The position numbers and the translations under genes are program-made. DNA of 64,000 nucleotides. Source: Sesamum alatum. Its lineage: Eukaryota > Streptophyta > Magnoliopsida > Lamiales > Pedaliaceae. The stretch lies in contig JACGWO010000004.1 of the NCBI GenBank assembly GCA_034509735.1, positions 20,875,395 through 20,939,394 on the forward strand. The letters are read 5' to 3'. Within the stretch, counting starts at the first letter, position 1. Each line of letters begins with the position of its first letter. Shown one piece after another: positions 48,531 to 60,492 of the stretch. Under the pieces are notes generated by a model. It ran no database searches and had not been told where the DNA came from. It was given only the letters and a program-made list of their open reading frames with translations.

Positions 48531-49634
48531 ATGGCCGCCGTATGCTGCTTTCAGTTGAAGCTCAACCCCACCTCATCGTCGTCAAAGCCTCAATCCCACC
48601 TGAGATTCAATCCATCTACCTTTGCGCTACCATCTTCCTCTTATTCTAAATCCGCCGAGCCCCAACCCCTTTACTCCTCCGTCAAATCTTTTGCCCCCGC
48701 CACAGTGGCCAATCTGGGACCGGGGTTCGACTTCCTGGGCTGCGCCGTCGACGGAATCGGCGACTACGTCAACCTCCGAATCGACCCGGAAGTACACCCG
48801 GGAGAGGTCTCCATCTCCCACATCTCTGGTGCGGGCTCCAAGCTCAGCAAGAATCCCCTTTGGAACTGTGCCGGCATCGCTGCCATCGCCGTCATGAAGA
48901 TGTTGAAGGTCCGATCGGTGGGTCTCTCACTCTCCCTCGAGAAAGGTCTCCCTCTCGGCAGTGGCCTTGGCTCCAGCGCCGCAAGCGCTGCCGCAGCCGC
49001 CGTTGCTGTCAACGAGTTATTCGGAGGCCCTTTGTCACCGTCTGAGCTCGTGATCGCAGGCCTTGAGTCGGAGGCAAAGGTGTCTGGCTACCACGCTGAC
49101 AATGTGGCTCCATCTATACTGGGAGGTTTTGTCTTAATTCGTAGCTACGATCCTCTCGAACTGATGCAGCTGAAGTTCCCCCATGAAAAGAATCTATTCT
49201 TTGTGCTGGTGAATCCAGAATTTGAAGCTCCCACCAAGAAGATGAGGGCGGCATTGCCACCAGAGATCACGATGTCTCACCATGTGTGGAACTGCAGCCA
49301 AGCAGGGGCTTTGGTGGCATCAGTATTGCAAGGAGACCTCAATGGCTTGGGGAAAGCGCTGTCATCAGATAAGATAGTGGAGCCAAGGAGGGCTCCTTTG
49401 ATCCCAGGCATGGCTGCCGTCAAGAAAGCAGCAATTGACGCCGGGGCGTTTGGATGCACAATAAGTGGGGCTGGGCCAACTGCAGTGGCAGTGACAGACA
49501 ATGAGGAGAGAGGTCGGGAAATTGGGGAGAGAATGGTGGAGGCCTTTATGAAGGAAGGAAATTTGAAGGCCTTGGCAATGGTCAAGCAGCTTGACAGAGT
49601 TGGGGCTAGGCTTGTCAGCAGTACCCCCAGATGA
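48531..49634 (+). CDS. HSK: Homoserine kinase, plastid-targeted
   Basis: One exon coding 367 residues. It phosphorylates L-homoserine with ATP to O-phosphohomoserine, the branch point to threonine (and isoleucine) and to methionine, in the plastid. Residues 1 to about 50 are Ser/Pro-rich with few acidic residues, a likely transit peptide. The GHMP-kinase fold follows: N-terminal substrate motif SFAPATVANLGPGFDFLG (53-70), ATP-binding loop LPLGSGLGSSAASAAAA (140-156) and C-terminal motif TISGAGPTAVAV (310-321). The length fits plant enzymes of about 370 residues. I chose ATG 48531 because it begins the Met-Ala transit-peptide start (MAAVCC); the open frame extends 27 codons upstream but has no other in-frame ATG. 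GC content is far above the flanks. No breaks. Confidence 0.96.
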   Translation: MAAVCCFQLKLNPTSSSSKPQSHLRFNPSTFALPSSSYSKSAEPQPLYSSVKSFAPATVANLGPGFDFLGCAVDGIGDYVNLRIDPEVHPGEVSISHISGAGSKLSKNPLWNCAGIAAIAVMKMLKVRSVGLSLSLEKGLPLGSGLGSSAASAAAAAVAVNELFGGPLSPSELVIAGLESEAKVSGYHADNVAPSILGGFVLIRSYDPLELMQLKFPHEKNLFFVLVNPEFEAPTKKMRAALPPEITMSHHVWNCSQAGALVASVLQGDLNGLGKALSSDKIVEPRRAPLIPGMAAVKKAAIDAGAFGCTISGAGPTAVAVTDNEERGREIGERMVEAFMKEGNLKALAMVKQLDRVGARLVSSTPR

Positions 49635-49888
49635 TTTAACTTCATGATTTATATTGAAACTTGTTTCCTGTTGGAGGTTCTACTCATGGCTTGTGCATTT
49701 GATCGGCACTGTTGAATATATGAGTTCATGCCTAACTCCAATTAGTTTGAATTTGTCTAGAGTTGCAGGACAATGCTTCTTTATCATTGTAGTTTCTTAG
49801 AGTGCCCTCATTTGCTTGTGTCATTGAGAATTCTTGCCTGTTTGAGCAAACCATTGTAAAAGTAATGGTGGAGAAGTGATTTGCAATC

Positions 49889-49894
49889 AATAAA
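49889..49894 (+). terminator. Possible polyadenylation signal of homoserine kinase
   Basis: AATAAA about 255 bases after the stop codon, in T-rich 3' flank. The position is plausible for a plant 3' end. Confidence 0.35.
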
Positions 49895-49899
49895 TGGCT

Positions 49900-52319
49900 A
49901 TACCTTTCTTTTGCCAACAGTAGTTGAGGCATATAATCCTGCCCATATATATATATTTTTATTTATTTTGGTTTGAAGAGAATAATTAGGTGCTTGATAT
50001 AGTTGTAGCCCTTATGCATTTGTTATATCGTTTTGCTTGGACAAGAGTGGACTTTATTGTTCTTTAGAAACAAGTGCTTCTTGTAGCTGCCTTTCTTGAG
50101 GGTTTGACTCTTTTTGGACATTGAAGATGAATTCGACTGAGAAAAAGGAGAGATTAGAAGGAGGATATGAAGTCCTCTTACCCATTGGAATAAGTTACAC
50201 ATGCTGGCCAATCTCTATGAGGTCCCAAAGGCAGAACTAAAAACTTCTGGAGGGGTCTTATCACTCACAAGTGTTGTTGAACAGTTTACTGTCTGTTTGA
50301 CAGGGATGACATTGGTAATTTGTGGTCTGTTTATTGATTAGGTAAAGAATTGTTGACCATTGGGGATCCCCAGTGGATCAGCCATAGCAGTCATAAATAA
50401 AAACCTCTCCTATGAATATTGTAGTTGCAGGAAAGGGTTCCATGATTAGCAAGGATGCCACAAACATTGAAAAAGAGAAATTTTGCGTCAATTTGAGAGG
50501 TTTGAGCTTAGATCGACTTTCATGGATGGCCTGATAATAGAATCAGGTATGAGATACCCAACAGGTGAATTTATCTCTTGCCCACTTTCATTAAGACAGA
50601 CTTAGGCTGTTAATGTATTTTAAAATGTAAAGTATTGTGCTACTGCAGGACAATATCTACTCTCTAGCTAGAGAGAAGATGATGCATGCTATGTTGATCC
50701 AGATCAGGATCTAAATGCTTTTCCATAAGACTTGGAAAATCCAGCACAGTGCTCCTCTGATGCCTTACATCCTCAAGCCTTCTCCTTCTCATCAGCCAAA
50801 GAATGGTACATATCCTTAACTTTACTTCAGTAAGCCTCCTTGGTTATTATGCAAAAGAGGATACTTAGGGTATCTCGTCTACAATGTTTTTGGTTATACT
50901 GCTACGGATAATATAGAGTGCTTTCTTATGGTGTCTTCTTCACAATGGTTTAAAAAGCCAATGCAATCTGATGTAAGGCTTTGCAGAATTTTATAAACTT
51001 CTAGTGCATGGGAGGGGGTGTTTTCTCCTGCACGGCCCCCAAAAAGGTTGGTGGGTTGCATGATGGGGCATTCAGGCATATATTTTCCGTTCTTAAACAC
51101 CTCAAGTTATTGAGCATATGCTACACTTATCTTTGAGCCAACAAGTTCTCTGTCAACCTTGGAATGCCTAGATACCAGATAATTCTTGTCAATTTCTTTC
51201 TTAAATTTAAATTCACTTAACTAGCATTATTTCTTTAGAAATCAAACCATCTTTATTTATGCTGTGATTTTGATACTTATAAAAAGCAATACTTGTGTTA
51301 CATTTTAATGTTTCAAGAGCTGAAAAGATATCATCTAACCTTCTCATTATGCTATTTGATGGGGTCTGTTGAATTCTATGGTCCATATTCAAGCCATATC
51401 TGACTGCAAGGAATAGTATTCTCTGTTTTTTCTTCAATTGAAACCATGATTTGATTTTCCATATGCTAATCGAGCCACTATAATGAACAAGCAACGATTT
51501 GTTTTGATTCAATCCCTTGCTTGAAGAGGATAAGAAGAAGAAAGAGAGTAGACATTGTAGTTGCTTTGCTGATTAACTTCTCTACACAAAGTCTGCATAA
51601 CCTGTTCTCCATTATTAGATTGCATTATCATCACTTGGTAGAAGAAAGAGTAAATTTGGTGCACATATTTATCCTGTAAGTCTGTATCAGATCTTGTTAA
51701 TTACCATTCTTCTATTGACTTGGCTTAATGATGCCGACTTCTATTTTCTCTCCCGTTCACTTCTCCATCCCCACCGCCCATCATCCCACTTTATTCTTTT
51801 TCTTCCTCCTTCCTCTCCTCTTCTTTCTGTCTGCTCCCCTACTTCATATTCTCTTCTTTTACAGATCTGGCTATTGCCAGCCTGCTACGGCATACCTTCT
51901 CTTGCAACAAAGTGTTGCTCGGTTTATTATGAAAGCCTTTGCTCTCACAGTGCCAGTTTCATCGATTGCATCTAGTTCAGTAGCGGAGGAAGAAGTGACA
52001 TAAGTTAGGGTTGTTTCCACACCTGAACTTGATGACTAATCCGGTTCAACTTGCGCTTAGAGTTCGGTGCGAGGATCAAATCTATACCCTTCCTTCAGAT
52101 AGTTACCGCATTGCATGAGCTGAGTCCTTTATTTGAACATACATTGAACTGTAAATAAGCCATGTAAAGTCTTTAGTATTCTCTAGCTATGATCTTCAGT
52201 AATGGATACTCCTTCATATTGTTGATCTCAACCTTGTGCCTTGTGGCAGTACCTAACTTTATGGAAACCACATCTTTAAGTGCCAGGTTATGCATATAAA
52301 AGATTTTACTAAACTTCTT
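49900..52319. other. Intergenic DNA with no recognised gene
   Basis: Composition is mixed and not obviously repetitive. The best open frame is 51728-52003 (91 codons); its last third (QPATAYLLLQQSVARFIMK onward) follows a polypyrimidine-AG that could be a splice acceptor, but I recognise no family and no partner exon. Confidence 0.35.
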
Positions 52320-52427
52320 GATTTAGGTGTATGTAAACAAGTGGGGGTGGTTCTGTAATTATGCAAAAGATAGGGGTGGTTTGTATAAATCATTAATAGG
52401 TTAGGGGGTGTAAATGTAATTATCCCT
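52320..52427. repeat. MITE end fragment
   Basis: GGTGTAAATGTAATTATCCC near its right end, and GGGGTGGTTTGTATAAAT, are shared with the element at 54272-54546. Only one arm is present. Confidence 0.45.
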
Positions 52428-52690
52428 TTTTATATATGGGAGACAACTAATTTCTCTTTGGTTGCCCCATGGCCCAGATGAATGCTTATTGAACACTGTG
52501 GAGGCATGTGCCATTGATGTCTCGCCTGATGTGGTTAGTATCACTCTTTGGGATTCAGAATGACTTGTTATTTTCCTCTTGATTTTGAACAGAGAAAAGT
52601 GGTGAATGTGGTTTTGCTATGGGCCTGTTTCTTATCTGATAATTTTTTTCAAGAATACAATTGGATTCTGATGTCTTGTTTTTTCTTTAA

Positions 52691-53155
52691 GGGTAAGTTA
52701 CAATCACCTCTCCTGAGATTTGGTATAATTATAAATATCCCATTATTGTTTTTAAAATTAAAAATACCTCCCTCAAATGGAAAATAATTATGTAGTTCCT
52801 AGACGGAGATGTGAAAAGTACTATTTTACTCTTCCTGAATTTATATTTTTTCAAAAAAAAAAAAAAAAAACACGTTTGAACAAATGTAAAAAAATCTGAG
52901 GGTAGATAAAATAAATAATCTATAGAGAATATTAATTAATAAAATATTTTTGAAAATTTTAAAAAATATATAAAATTGTAACTTATAATCCAAAGAACAT
53001 TTTGGGTAGTTCATTACAAAATTTGGATGAAAACCTAATGGAATGGGTTCGTTGTTACACGGACGTTAAAGTCAGAGTGGTATTTATAATTTTTCAAACA
53101 ACGAGAAAGTATTTATAATGATGTCAAATCTCATGAAAGTGATTGCAATTTGCCC
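52691..53155. mobile_element. Palindromic MITE
   Basis: The left arm GGGTAAGTTACAATCACCTC and the inverse of the right arm GGGCAAATTGCAATCACTTT match imperfectly for about 80 bases (shared ATTATAAATA and AAATACC words). The A-rich centre carries a 23-base A run near 52853-52871. No ORF. Confidence 0.65.
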
Positions 53156-53214
53156 TATATTTTTTTTTTTTTTTTATATCAAACGCCTGATGCGGAAGGT
53201 TCATTTCGCATTTG

Positions 53215-54077
53215 CAATGTTGTTAAACCCGCACCGGACAGGCCAAGTGTCCGGCCCGGGTCAATGGTGCAAAACCAGTGTCAATTGGACTGTGCCGGTC
53301 AAAATCGGTTGACCCAATTTTGCTAATTTTATTGTTTTTTTAAAAACTAATAATATATATTGCACTAAAGAAATAATACATTGAATATACAAAGAGAGAA
53401 GAAAGTAAATGCCAAAGAAAATAAATAGGCAATTTCGTCATGGATAATTATTGAAACAAACTATCATCAATTTATAATGTAAATAGCTTAAGCTTATCTT
53501 ATGCTTTTCCAATGTTGGACAAATGAGAAAGTATTTAATCTTGGGTTATACTTTTCCAATGTGGGATAATAAGAAAGTACTTAAATTACATTTGATTTAT
53601 ACTTTTTCAATATGGGACAATGAACATTTCTAACATTCAATAGAATTTTTCTTTCCTTCATAATCTATTTCTTTCTCATTTTCTCTGTGCTTCTCCATTT
53701 TGTTTGGATTTTTCTTAAAAGAATCATATAAAGGCAATAGTTACTAAAATATTATTATAAATTGCATTTATTTTCAATTCATATATATAATGTATTTAGG
53801 GGTTTTCAATTTTAATTTTATTTGCTTCCTTCAAGAGATTTGTTGGTTTTTTATTGTTAAATTATTACAGATTGTATTTATTTATAAATTGTATCATTTT
53901 ATAAAAATATTGTTATAAATTATATATTTAATCTATTGATAAATAGATATGCTACATATATATATATGTATGTAATAAGGTAATAGTCAATCAGGTTTTT
54001 TAATCCAGTCTGATCGATTGAACCAATAATGCAATAATTTGATTGGTTCAATCTCCAATCTGATTTTAAAAACATTG
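53215..54077. mobile_element. Non-autonomous DNA element with CAATGTTTTTAAA-type ends
   Basis: The left end CAATGTTGTTAAACCCG and the inverse of the right end CAATGTTTTTAAAATC form short inverted repeats. Flanking 8-mers CGCATTTG (53207-53214) and GCCATTTG (54078-54085) match at 6 of 8, suggesting a hAT-like duplication. Inside, three diverged copies of a TTTTCCAATGTGGGA module begin near 53504, 53551 and 53602. No transposase. Confidence 0.5.
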
Positions 54078-54271
54078 GCCATTTGTCTTACTGTGTGGAA
54101 AGTCTTGTATACCATCACAACTATACCCATTGGGACATGTTTTGAGAGATTGGGTTTGGATGCCTCCACCGTGTGGCTGATTGTTGTAGGGGTGAGCGTG
54201 GAAGAGAGGTTAGTTTTACTGACTAATCATTCCAAATTTTGCTTTTGGTGCTGTGCATTACTTTTACTTTA

Positions 54272-54546
54272 GGATAATTACATTTAAATCCCTGACATAT
54301 GATCTGTTTATACAAATCACTTGTACTTTTTGCATGATTATAGAAACACCTATGACAACCAAAAGATAGGGCTAGTTTGTGTAATGATGTTAATATTTTT
54401 AGGGGGTGTATATATAATTTTCAAAAAGTAGGGGGTGGTTTGTGTAAATGATGTTATATTTCTGATAGGTGCATGTGTAATTATCCAAAAAGCAGGGTGA
54501 TTTATGTAAATAGACCGTAGGTTAGATATTGTAATGTAATTATGCC
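54272..54546. mobile_element. Small palindromic MITE
   Basis: The left arm GGATAATTACATTTAAATCC and the inverse of the right arm GGCATAATTACATTACAATA are inverted repeats. The arms share TTATACAAATCAC/TTACATAAATCACC. The middle has repeated AGGGGGTG words. No ORF. Confidence 0.6.
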
Positions 54547-54547
54547 T

Positions 54548-54954
54548 TTATGGTGGATATAGTTTTATGTGAGTATTACATCTCTTGGCTTCACTTTTTA
54601 TACTGAGAGTTCATTTATCATGAAGAACAAAATCTTTAAATGATTAATCATATGAAAATTGTAGGTTCCAATTCTTGAATAAATTACACAAGAAAGGTGT
54701 ATAATGATTGTGATTGATCATGAATGTCAGTTAAAAAGTTGAGTCAATTAACCATCATTTTATTCGTTGTAACTATCAATATTACTTGAATTAATAGACC
54801 ATTAGAATGAAGCATGGTGCTGGGAAGTTTCTAAAACGAAGTTTCTAAAAAGTTGAGATATTTGTAATTTTTTAAATAATGAGGGGATATTTGTAATTAT
54901 ACTAAATTTTAGGGGAGATAGATATAATTTACCCTTTCATCTTATTATAAAATA
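54548..54954. other. AT-rich intergenic DNA
   Basis: No gene seen. A further MITE-end-like stretch (TAGATATAATTTACCC) is at 54919-54934. Confidence 0.35.
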
Positions 54955-55164
54955 TAAATTGGTGGAGAAAGCCATGAAGTTGGAGACCAATGGTGGGAGT
55001 CCAATTAAAGGAGACTAAGGTTTCATGATTGTATAGGATCCAATCTATTTGTAACAATATAGGACTATTAGCAATTGCAACCCTTAGGTTGACCAATGAT
55101 CCACCATGAGGTCGGTGAATGCATAGGACATGTTCATGATCATCTACATGAGCGTGCTAGGCTT

Positions 55165-56800
55165 TATTTGCATGTAATGCTTGCGATGCATAGGGGACAC
55201 CAAACATCTTTCTAAGGCTTTCATTAGTCTCTTAGGAGACTGAGCCTTGGACATCCTAACCACATGCCTCATAGGAAGGAATTTTCTATTGGAGTTTTCA
55301 ATTTTGAATCTCCTCAAAACTTTCTCAACATACGAGGTTTGGGTCATTCCTAACTTCCTCTTAGGTCTATCCCTGAATATCTTGATGTTTAGGATGTAGG
55401 AAGTCTTATCCAAGTTCTTTATGGAGAATTTTGTAGATAATTATGCTTTTGTGCTTCCTAATATCTTGACATCATTCCTAATGATAATATATTATCCACA
55501 TAAAGCACTAGGAAAACGACTAAGCTCCCACTGACCTTCTTGTACAAATAAGGGTCAAACTCATTTTTGACAAAACCATAACCCTATATGATTTTGTCAA
55601 AATGGATATTCCAACTTCGGGAAGCCTGTTTAAGTCCATAGATTGACCTCTACAGACGACAAACTTTCTACTCTTCTCCATGGATGTGAATCTCCGACTG
55701 ATCTATATAAAGCTCTTCCTCAACATATCTATTAAGGAAGGTCGTCTTCACATTCATCTGCTATATTTTATAGTCAAACCTTGCGGCTGTGACTAGGAAT
55801 ATCCGGATGGACTTTGCCATGGCCACAAGCAAATAGGTTTCCTCAAAATCTGGTCGTTGAGTGTATCCTTTCACCACAAGCCTAGCCTTGAAGGTTGTCA
55901 CCTCACCGTCAGCTACAAGCTCCCATTTTTGTAGACCCATTTACACCCAATGGGTTTTGCACCTTTAGGTGGATCTACCAAAGTCCAAACCTTGCTTGAA
56001 CTCTTGGAGTCCATCTCGAATCTCAAGGCCTCAAGCCATTTTTTCGAATCATGGTCCGACATCACTTCCCATATGTCTTTGGATCTTTATCCAACTGATT
56101 GGTCAGACCTAAAAACCCGTACCTCTCAGTCTGTTGAGGTTCTCTAGTCGACATTTGGAGAATTGAAATTTTATCAGTGGGAATTATAGGCACATATGAT
56201 GCAGCTATATCTGGTTGAGGTGTCTCCTCACTCGATTTCTCGATCAACAACTCTGCACGTGGGTATCCTCTGAAAAACTTCTTTCTTGGAACGCTACTTT
56301 ATTGAGACATATACCTTTTGCTTAGCAGGATCATAAAAATATTACCTTGTAGTTTTCTTGGGATAACTGATAAATCTGCAGAAGCTATACCTCGAGTCCA
56401 ACTTGTCTCCCACTAGCCTCTTAATGTGTCCAGGGCTATCCCACACCTTAAGATACTTGTAGGACGCAGGCTTGCCGTACCAAATCTCATATGGCGTATG
56501 GGCTACAGTCTTTGAAGGCGTCATGTTTGACAATTTGGCCGTTGTCTCAAGAGAATACCCCTAGAAGGACAAAGATAGTTCAATGAAACTCATGATTGCT
56601 CAAACTATGTCGAACAAAGTTCGGTTCCTCCTCTCAGACACGTTATTCAATTGCGGCGTTCTAGGAGGGGTCCACTGAGAGAAAATCCCATTCTCTTTTA
56701 GATACTCCAAGAAATCTCCACTCAAATACTCACTACCTTTGGTCGAAGGGCTTTAATCTGCGACCAGTTTGGTTATCTACTTTAAGTTTGAATTCGTTGA
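55165..56800 (-). pseudogene. Copia integrase and reverse transcriptase remnant (inverted)
   Basis: Minus-strand reading starts near 56800 with the integrase core tract FNEFKLKVDNQTG. Next comes the integrase C-terminal region (TPYEIWYGKPASYKYLKVW, GDKLDSRYSFCRFISYPKK, 56475-56345). RT fragments follow, ending with MTQTSYVEKVLRRFKIE at about 55350-55300. Stops and frameshifts are scattered throughout. It breaks off at 55165 before RNase H. Confidence 0.7.
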
Positions 56801-56811
56801 ACCGGTCAATA

Positions 56812-58490
56812 TGTTAGTGTTGGTGACTCGAAAGTCAATTAGTTGATTGTTTTGTAATCTACTTTTAATAATTTTATTCGATGTAATGTTGAATACCATA
56901 AATATAGTTTATTCTTTGGTCATCTTTGTCGTGTTATATTATATGTTATTAATGCATTTCACATACAAAGCCCACAGACCAGTTAAACAAATGAAGTTGG
57001 GTTGCGCATTTGACGACGATTATGAAACCAACTTCTAAGAGTTGGTCTGAAACATTCCAAGTCAAGAACCCTCAAGAACGGGCATTGAGGAGTTATGCAT
57101 AGACTTGTACTAAGTGATGCATTCATGGGATGAATATCGAGTTTCATCGACAATATACGTATAACGTCTATGCCCTTTAGTGAGTCCTTGATAAGTGGGT
57201 GTCAAGTTCACTGATTAACTTGCAGAAGTTGACATATGGAAGCCTATGTGGCGTGTTTGGTATGACTGGAACTCCTTAGCTGAGATAGTACAGAAGTTAG
57301 TCCTTCGACCTGAGGAGCCACAGTAGCCTTGTGTATGGGGTGGTTGTATCTTGGTCCTGACTAATGTAACTGCATTGTTACTTGGTTACCAAAAGCGGCT
57401 GCATCGGTGCAGTCAGAACATACATGGAGGGTGGTGCGTTCTAAGAAGGAATTTATCGCCATCATGAGATGATGACGACTCCTATGTCCTCTAGGTTGTG
57501 TTCATCTCTAGAAGTGTGTGGCCACAGCTATAAATCAAACAGAAAAATAGTTTTTCATGTTGATTAATAAGAAACACAATTAAAAGTGGATACATAGTTA
57601 TTGAATTCATGTATGAGAACCGATTTAGAATTCCGTGTCATAGACTTTGATCGGGAGATAGCTTGATGGAAGGACTGTATCCATACGGTACGCGCAGTTA
57701 AAGGTTCACACCAATTTCACCTATTTTCTAGTGTCATGACTGTTTCTAGACGACCATCTATGGTAACGGGTACTCTTGGTTTAATGAGTTAATCAAGAGT
57801 GATTAATTGAATACAATTTAATTAATTTAGAGCAAGTTAATTGCCGAATTATATTGTATATGTGATACAAGTCCAAGTCTAGTTGAAGGTTGGCCTATAA
57901 GGGTCACATACAAAACACTTACGTTATTGGAGAATTAATTTTGAATAGGAATTAATTATTGAATTAATTCTGGGAGAGAGAGAGATAATTAATTTAGAGG
58001 AGTTTAAATTAATCATTTAAATAATTGGATTGTTCAATTGAGGTCTTATGTGATAGGGAACTCAAAGTGTTAGATAATTGGATTAATTAAATATTTGAAT
58101 TTTAGGATTAATTAATCTTATGTCTAAGAATTAAATAAAAATTTGATGTGGATTTAAATTAATTGATTGGATCAATTAATTACTAATCCAAGCCAAAGTG
58201 TGTTTAGCTCAAATTGTGGTCAAGTCTTGAGAGACCACAAGAACCTACTATACACCAATCCTTTAATTAGGGGTTTGCATCCTCATGAGTAGAGCTCACT
58301 TACCATTAATTTGAATCAACCAACACCTCTATATATAGAGGGTGTTGGGTTTGGTGGAGATATATAGATATCTCATGTATCTCTGTTTTTTTTTGAAAAG
58401 TTTATCTTTTCATCTTCTTCTTAAGAGCTTGAAATCCATTCATGGTTTTCTTAAGAAACCTTGAACACTTTCTAGTTCATAGAAGTGTTG
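56812..58490 (+). repeat. Copia LTR, 3'-truncated
   Basis: Starts TGTTAGTGTTGGTGACTCG and parallels the family LTRs (for example CACAGACCAGTTAAACA..., a GGTTGCGCATT tract, and ACCGATTTAGAATTCCG near 57620). Its end and the primer-binding site are missing. Confidence 0.6.
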
Positions 58491-58499
58491 TTCTAGTCC

Positions 58500-59290
58500 C
58501 ACTATCTTTTCATCCCTGAAGAACGCTCGACGTTAAGTTGCACGCTAACCACCGTCAGGTCCACAGTATCGTACTCACCTCGATGACAAACAAGATCCAG
58601 AAGCAGTACGAAAGATGTTGGCTCGATTATGCTTCAAATTCAATAAGTCTATACGGTCAGGACCGACATCCTTCAATGCCTTCCTCCCTTTTACGACCAA
58701 TTTATTATCAGCTATAACATGACGGTCTTGACAAAGACCTTCATGAGTTGATAAATATGTTGGTCCAATATGAGACAATGATTCAAAAATTTGCACCGAT
58801 GGTAATAGTGGGAAAGGTTTCAACCTCTGGAGCGAAAGGAAAGGCTGGTAGACGCCAGAAGAGAAAGAAGGCTAAGACAACATCAACTACTGCTAGCACT
58901 TCGAGTGTTGTTTCTGTTATACCACAGAGGAGAGGTAAAGGAAAGAGAAAGATAGTTGCGGTCAAGGATTACAAATGATGTATGCATTAACTGCCGCGAA
59001 AAGGGAGATTAGAAAAGGGAGTGTCCTAAGCTCCACTCCAATGAAGGTAACATTTGAATTGAGTATTAACACGATTATTATTCTATCCTTTGGTATTGAT
59101 ACCAGTTAATCATAACCTGTGAATGGTTTACAGGTGGTGATAAGGAGAAGAAAGCCAAGATGTATGGTCCTAAGGCTTAGCAACGGTAGGGTTGCTGCTG
59201 TAAAGAGTATGGACTAGTTAGGCTTATCATAGCAGTAATCATGTTAGGATAGAGTTTGATAGGAATTATATAATCTAGCATGATCGAAGT
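58500..59290 (+). pseudogene. Copia gag fragment
   Basis: Gag words at 58540-58720, a basic stretch at 58840-58970 (AGRRQKRKKAK and RGKGKRKIVAV), and the zinc knuckle CINCREKGD then a stop where the next residue should be, followed by KRECPKLH (58983-59036). Broken by stops; nothing functional. Confidence 0.65.
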
Positions 59291-59419
59291 ATGTTTTAAT
59301 TTACTATTGGACAATTTATTGAATTACATACGATTGATCAATAAAATTGCTATATTTGACAAAGAATGACTATTCTTGTCTACTAGGTAGGATACATAGT
59401 CCTTAACACTATCCCATAA

Positions 59420-59440
59420 GGGCGTGTTTACTTGTCTAGA
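59420..59440 (+). repeat. Harbinger-like left terminal repeat
   Basis: GGGCGTGTTTACTTG directly after TAA (59417-59419). PIF/Harbinger elements of plants typically begin GGG..GTTTG and duplicate TAA/TTA. CACGTTTACT words recur at 59505-59515 and 59565-59574. No matching right end was found in the window. Confidence 0.4.
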
Positions 59441-60492
59441 AAGGATTGGGGGTGGTCAGGAAAAATTTTGGACTTTCACCCGCATTAAGTACTATTATTT
59501 TTCCCAACACACGTTTACTTAGCTTGTTGTTATTTGTGGGAAAATGGCTGATAACCCCAACTTCACGTTTACTAGCTGGCATTGAAACGACAGATTAAAT
59601 TGGATATTTACAATTTTGTCCCACAATACAGACAAAACGTCTTGTCACACTTTTTGGTGTAGAGGATTAATTTTTGGCGATCAGACTACTCCTTCCTCAT
59701 GAAACATTTCCCACTTCCGCTTTTGGGGGTTCCTCCAGAATGTGAACGGCGAACATCATAATCGAGCCCCCACCGCCGCTTGAAGACAATTGTTGGTGTA
59801 ATCTTCTTTTTTTCACAAACATTTTATAAGTTTGCGATTTTATCTTCCCTTTCTGAATTTGGGGACATGTATTATTTGAAGTTCTTATGTAGTTCGTCCG
59901 TAATGCTTTGGTCCAGGTCAGGTCCGCCTTGCACTCAGCCGAAGGACCGTAACAGCGATATAGAGCCGTCATCATCGGAATCCCGAGCAACCAGGTACGG
60001 CTTAATATTGTGTTGGTGACATTGTACACAGTTCCCAATCGGTAATATACACGTCGCATAAACCCTAGTTTCGCATTTCTTATGCTTGGTTTCTTTCCTA
60101 AATATTTCATTGTGATATAATTTAAGTCCCGGATTTGGTGTTATTGAAATTTAGAGAAATCGTATATGAACCAAGTTAACAAGTTCGTAGGGGATTGTGT
60201 TCTACAATGTTGTGAAATTAACATACCAAAAGATGCGGCTTTTCCATCATTGTTTATAGGTTTAACCCATTTTATTAATGTCCTCTGTTTCTGCTATGTG
60301 TTGGTAGTAATGTGTATTTTCAGAATATATAAATGTACTGAATACAATACAAGCTCTCCCCTTATTGCCCCAATGGGAATGAGTCATCCCTTAATGTTAT
60401 GTAGCAATAGAGCATTGAGGTTTGCGGGTACTAGTGATATGCCCAAATACTGTTTTTTGGTGTACTGATTGTTTGTAGCAGTAAGCTTGACA

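Larger units (their letters stand above)
54955..59290. mobile_element. Rearranged Ty1/copia remnant with an inverted pol segment
   Basis: Order along the plus strand: leader fragment (54955-55165, plus; matches 9760-10010 and 18030-18260), pol fragment (55165-56800, minus), LTR (about 56812-58490, plus), gag fragment (58500-59290, plus). It belongs to the same family as the elements at 6755-23920. The pol piece points against the flanks, so an inversion, or insertion of a second copy followed by deletions, is needed. Confidence 0.65.

Noticed and set aside
48622..49645. Other-frame and antisense open frames over homoserine kinase
   Set aside because: Shadows of a GC-rich real gene; only the frame from 48531 shows conserved GHMP-kinase motifs.
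51694..52003. Overlapping open frames of about 90 codons downstream of homoserine kinase
   Set aside because: Mostly a pyrimidine-rich tract translating to Phe/Leu/Ser; the tail could be an exon but no homologue or partner exon is recognised.
59697..60110. 137-codon minus-strand open frame
   Set aside because: No recognisable domain, poor codon regularity, and it overlaps the upstream region of the GRF gene. Treated as chance.
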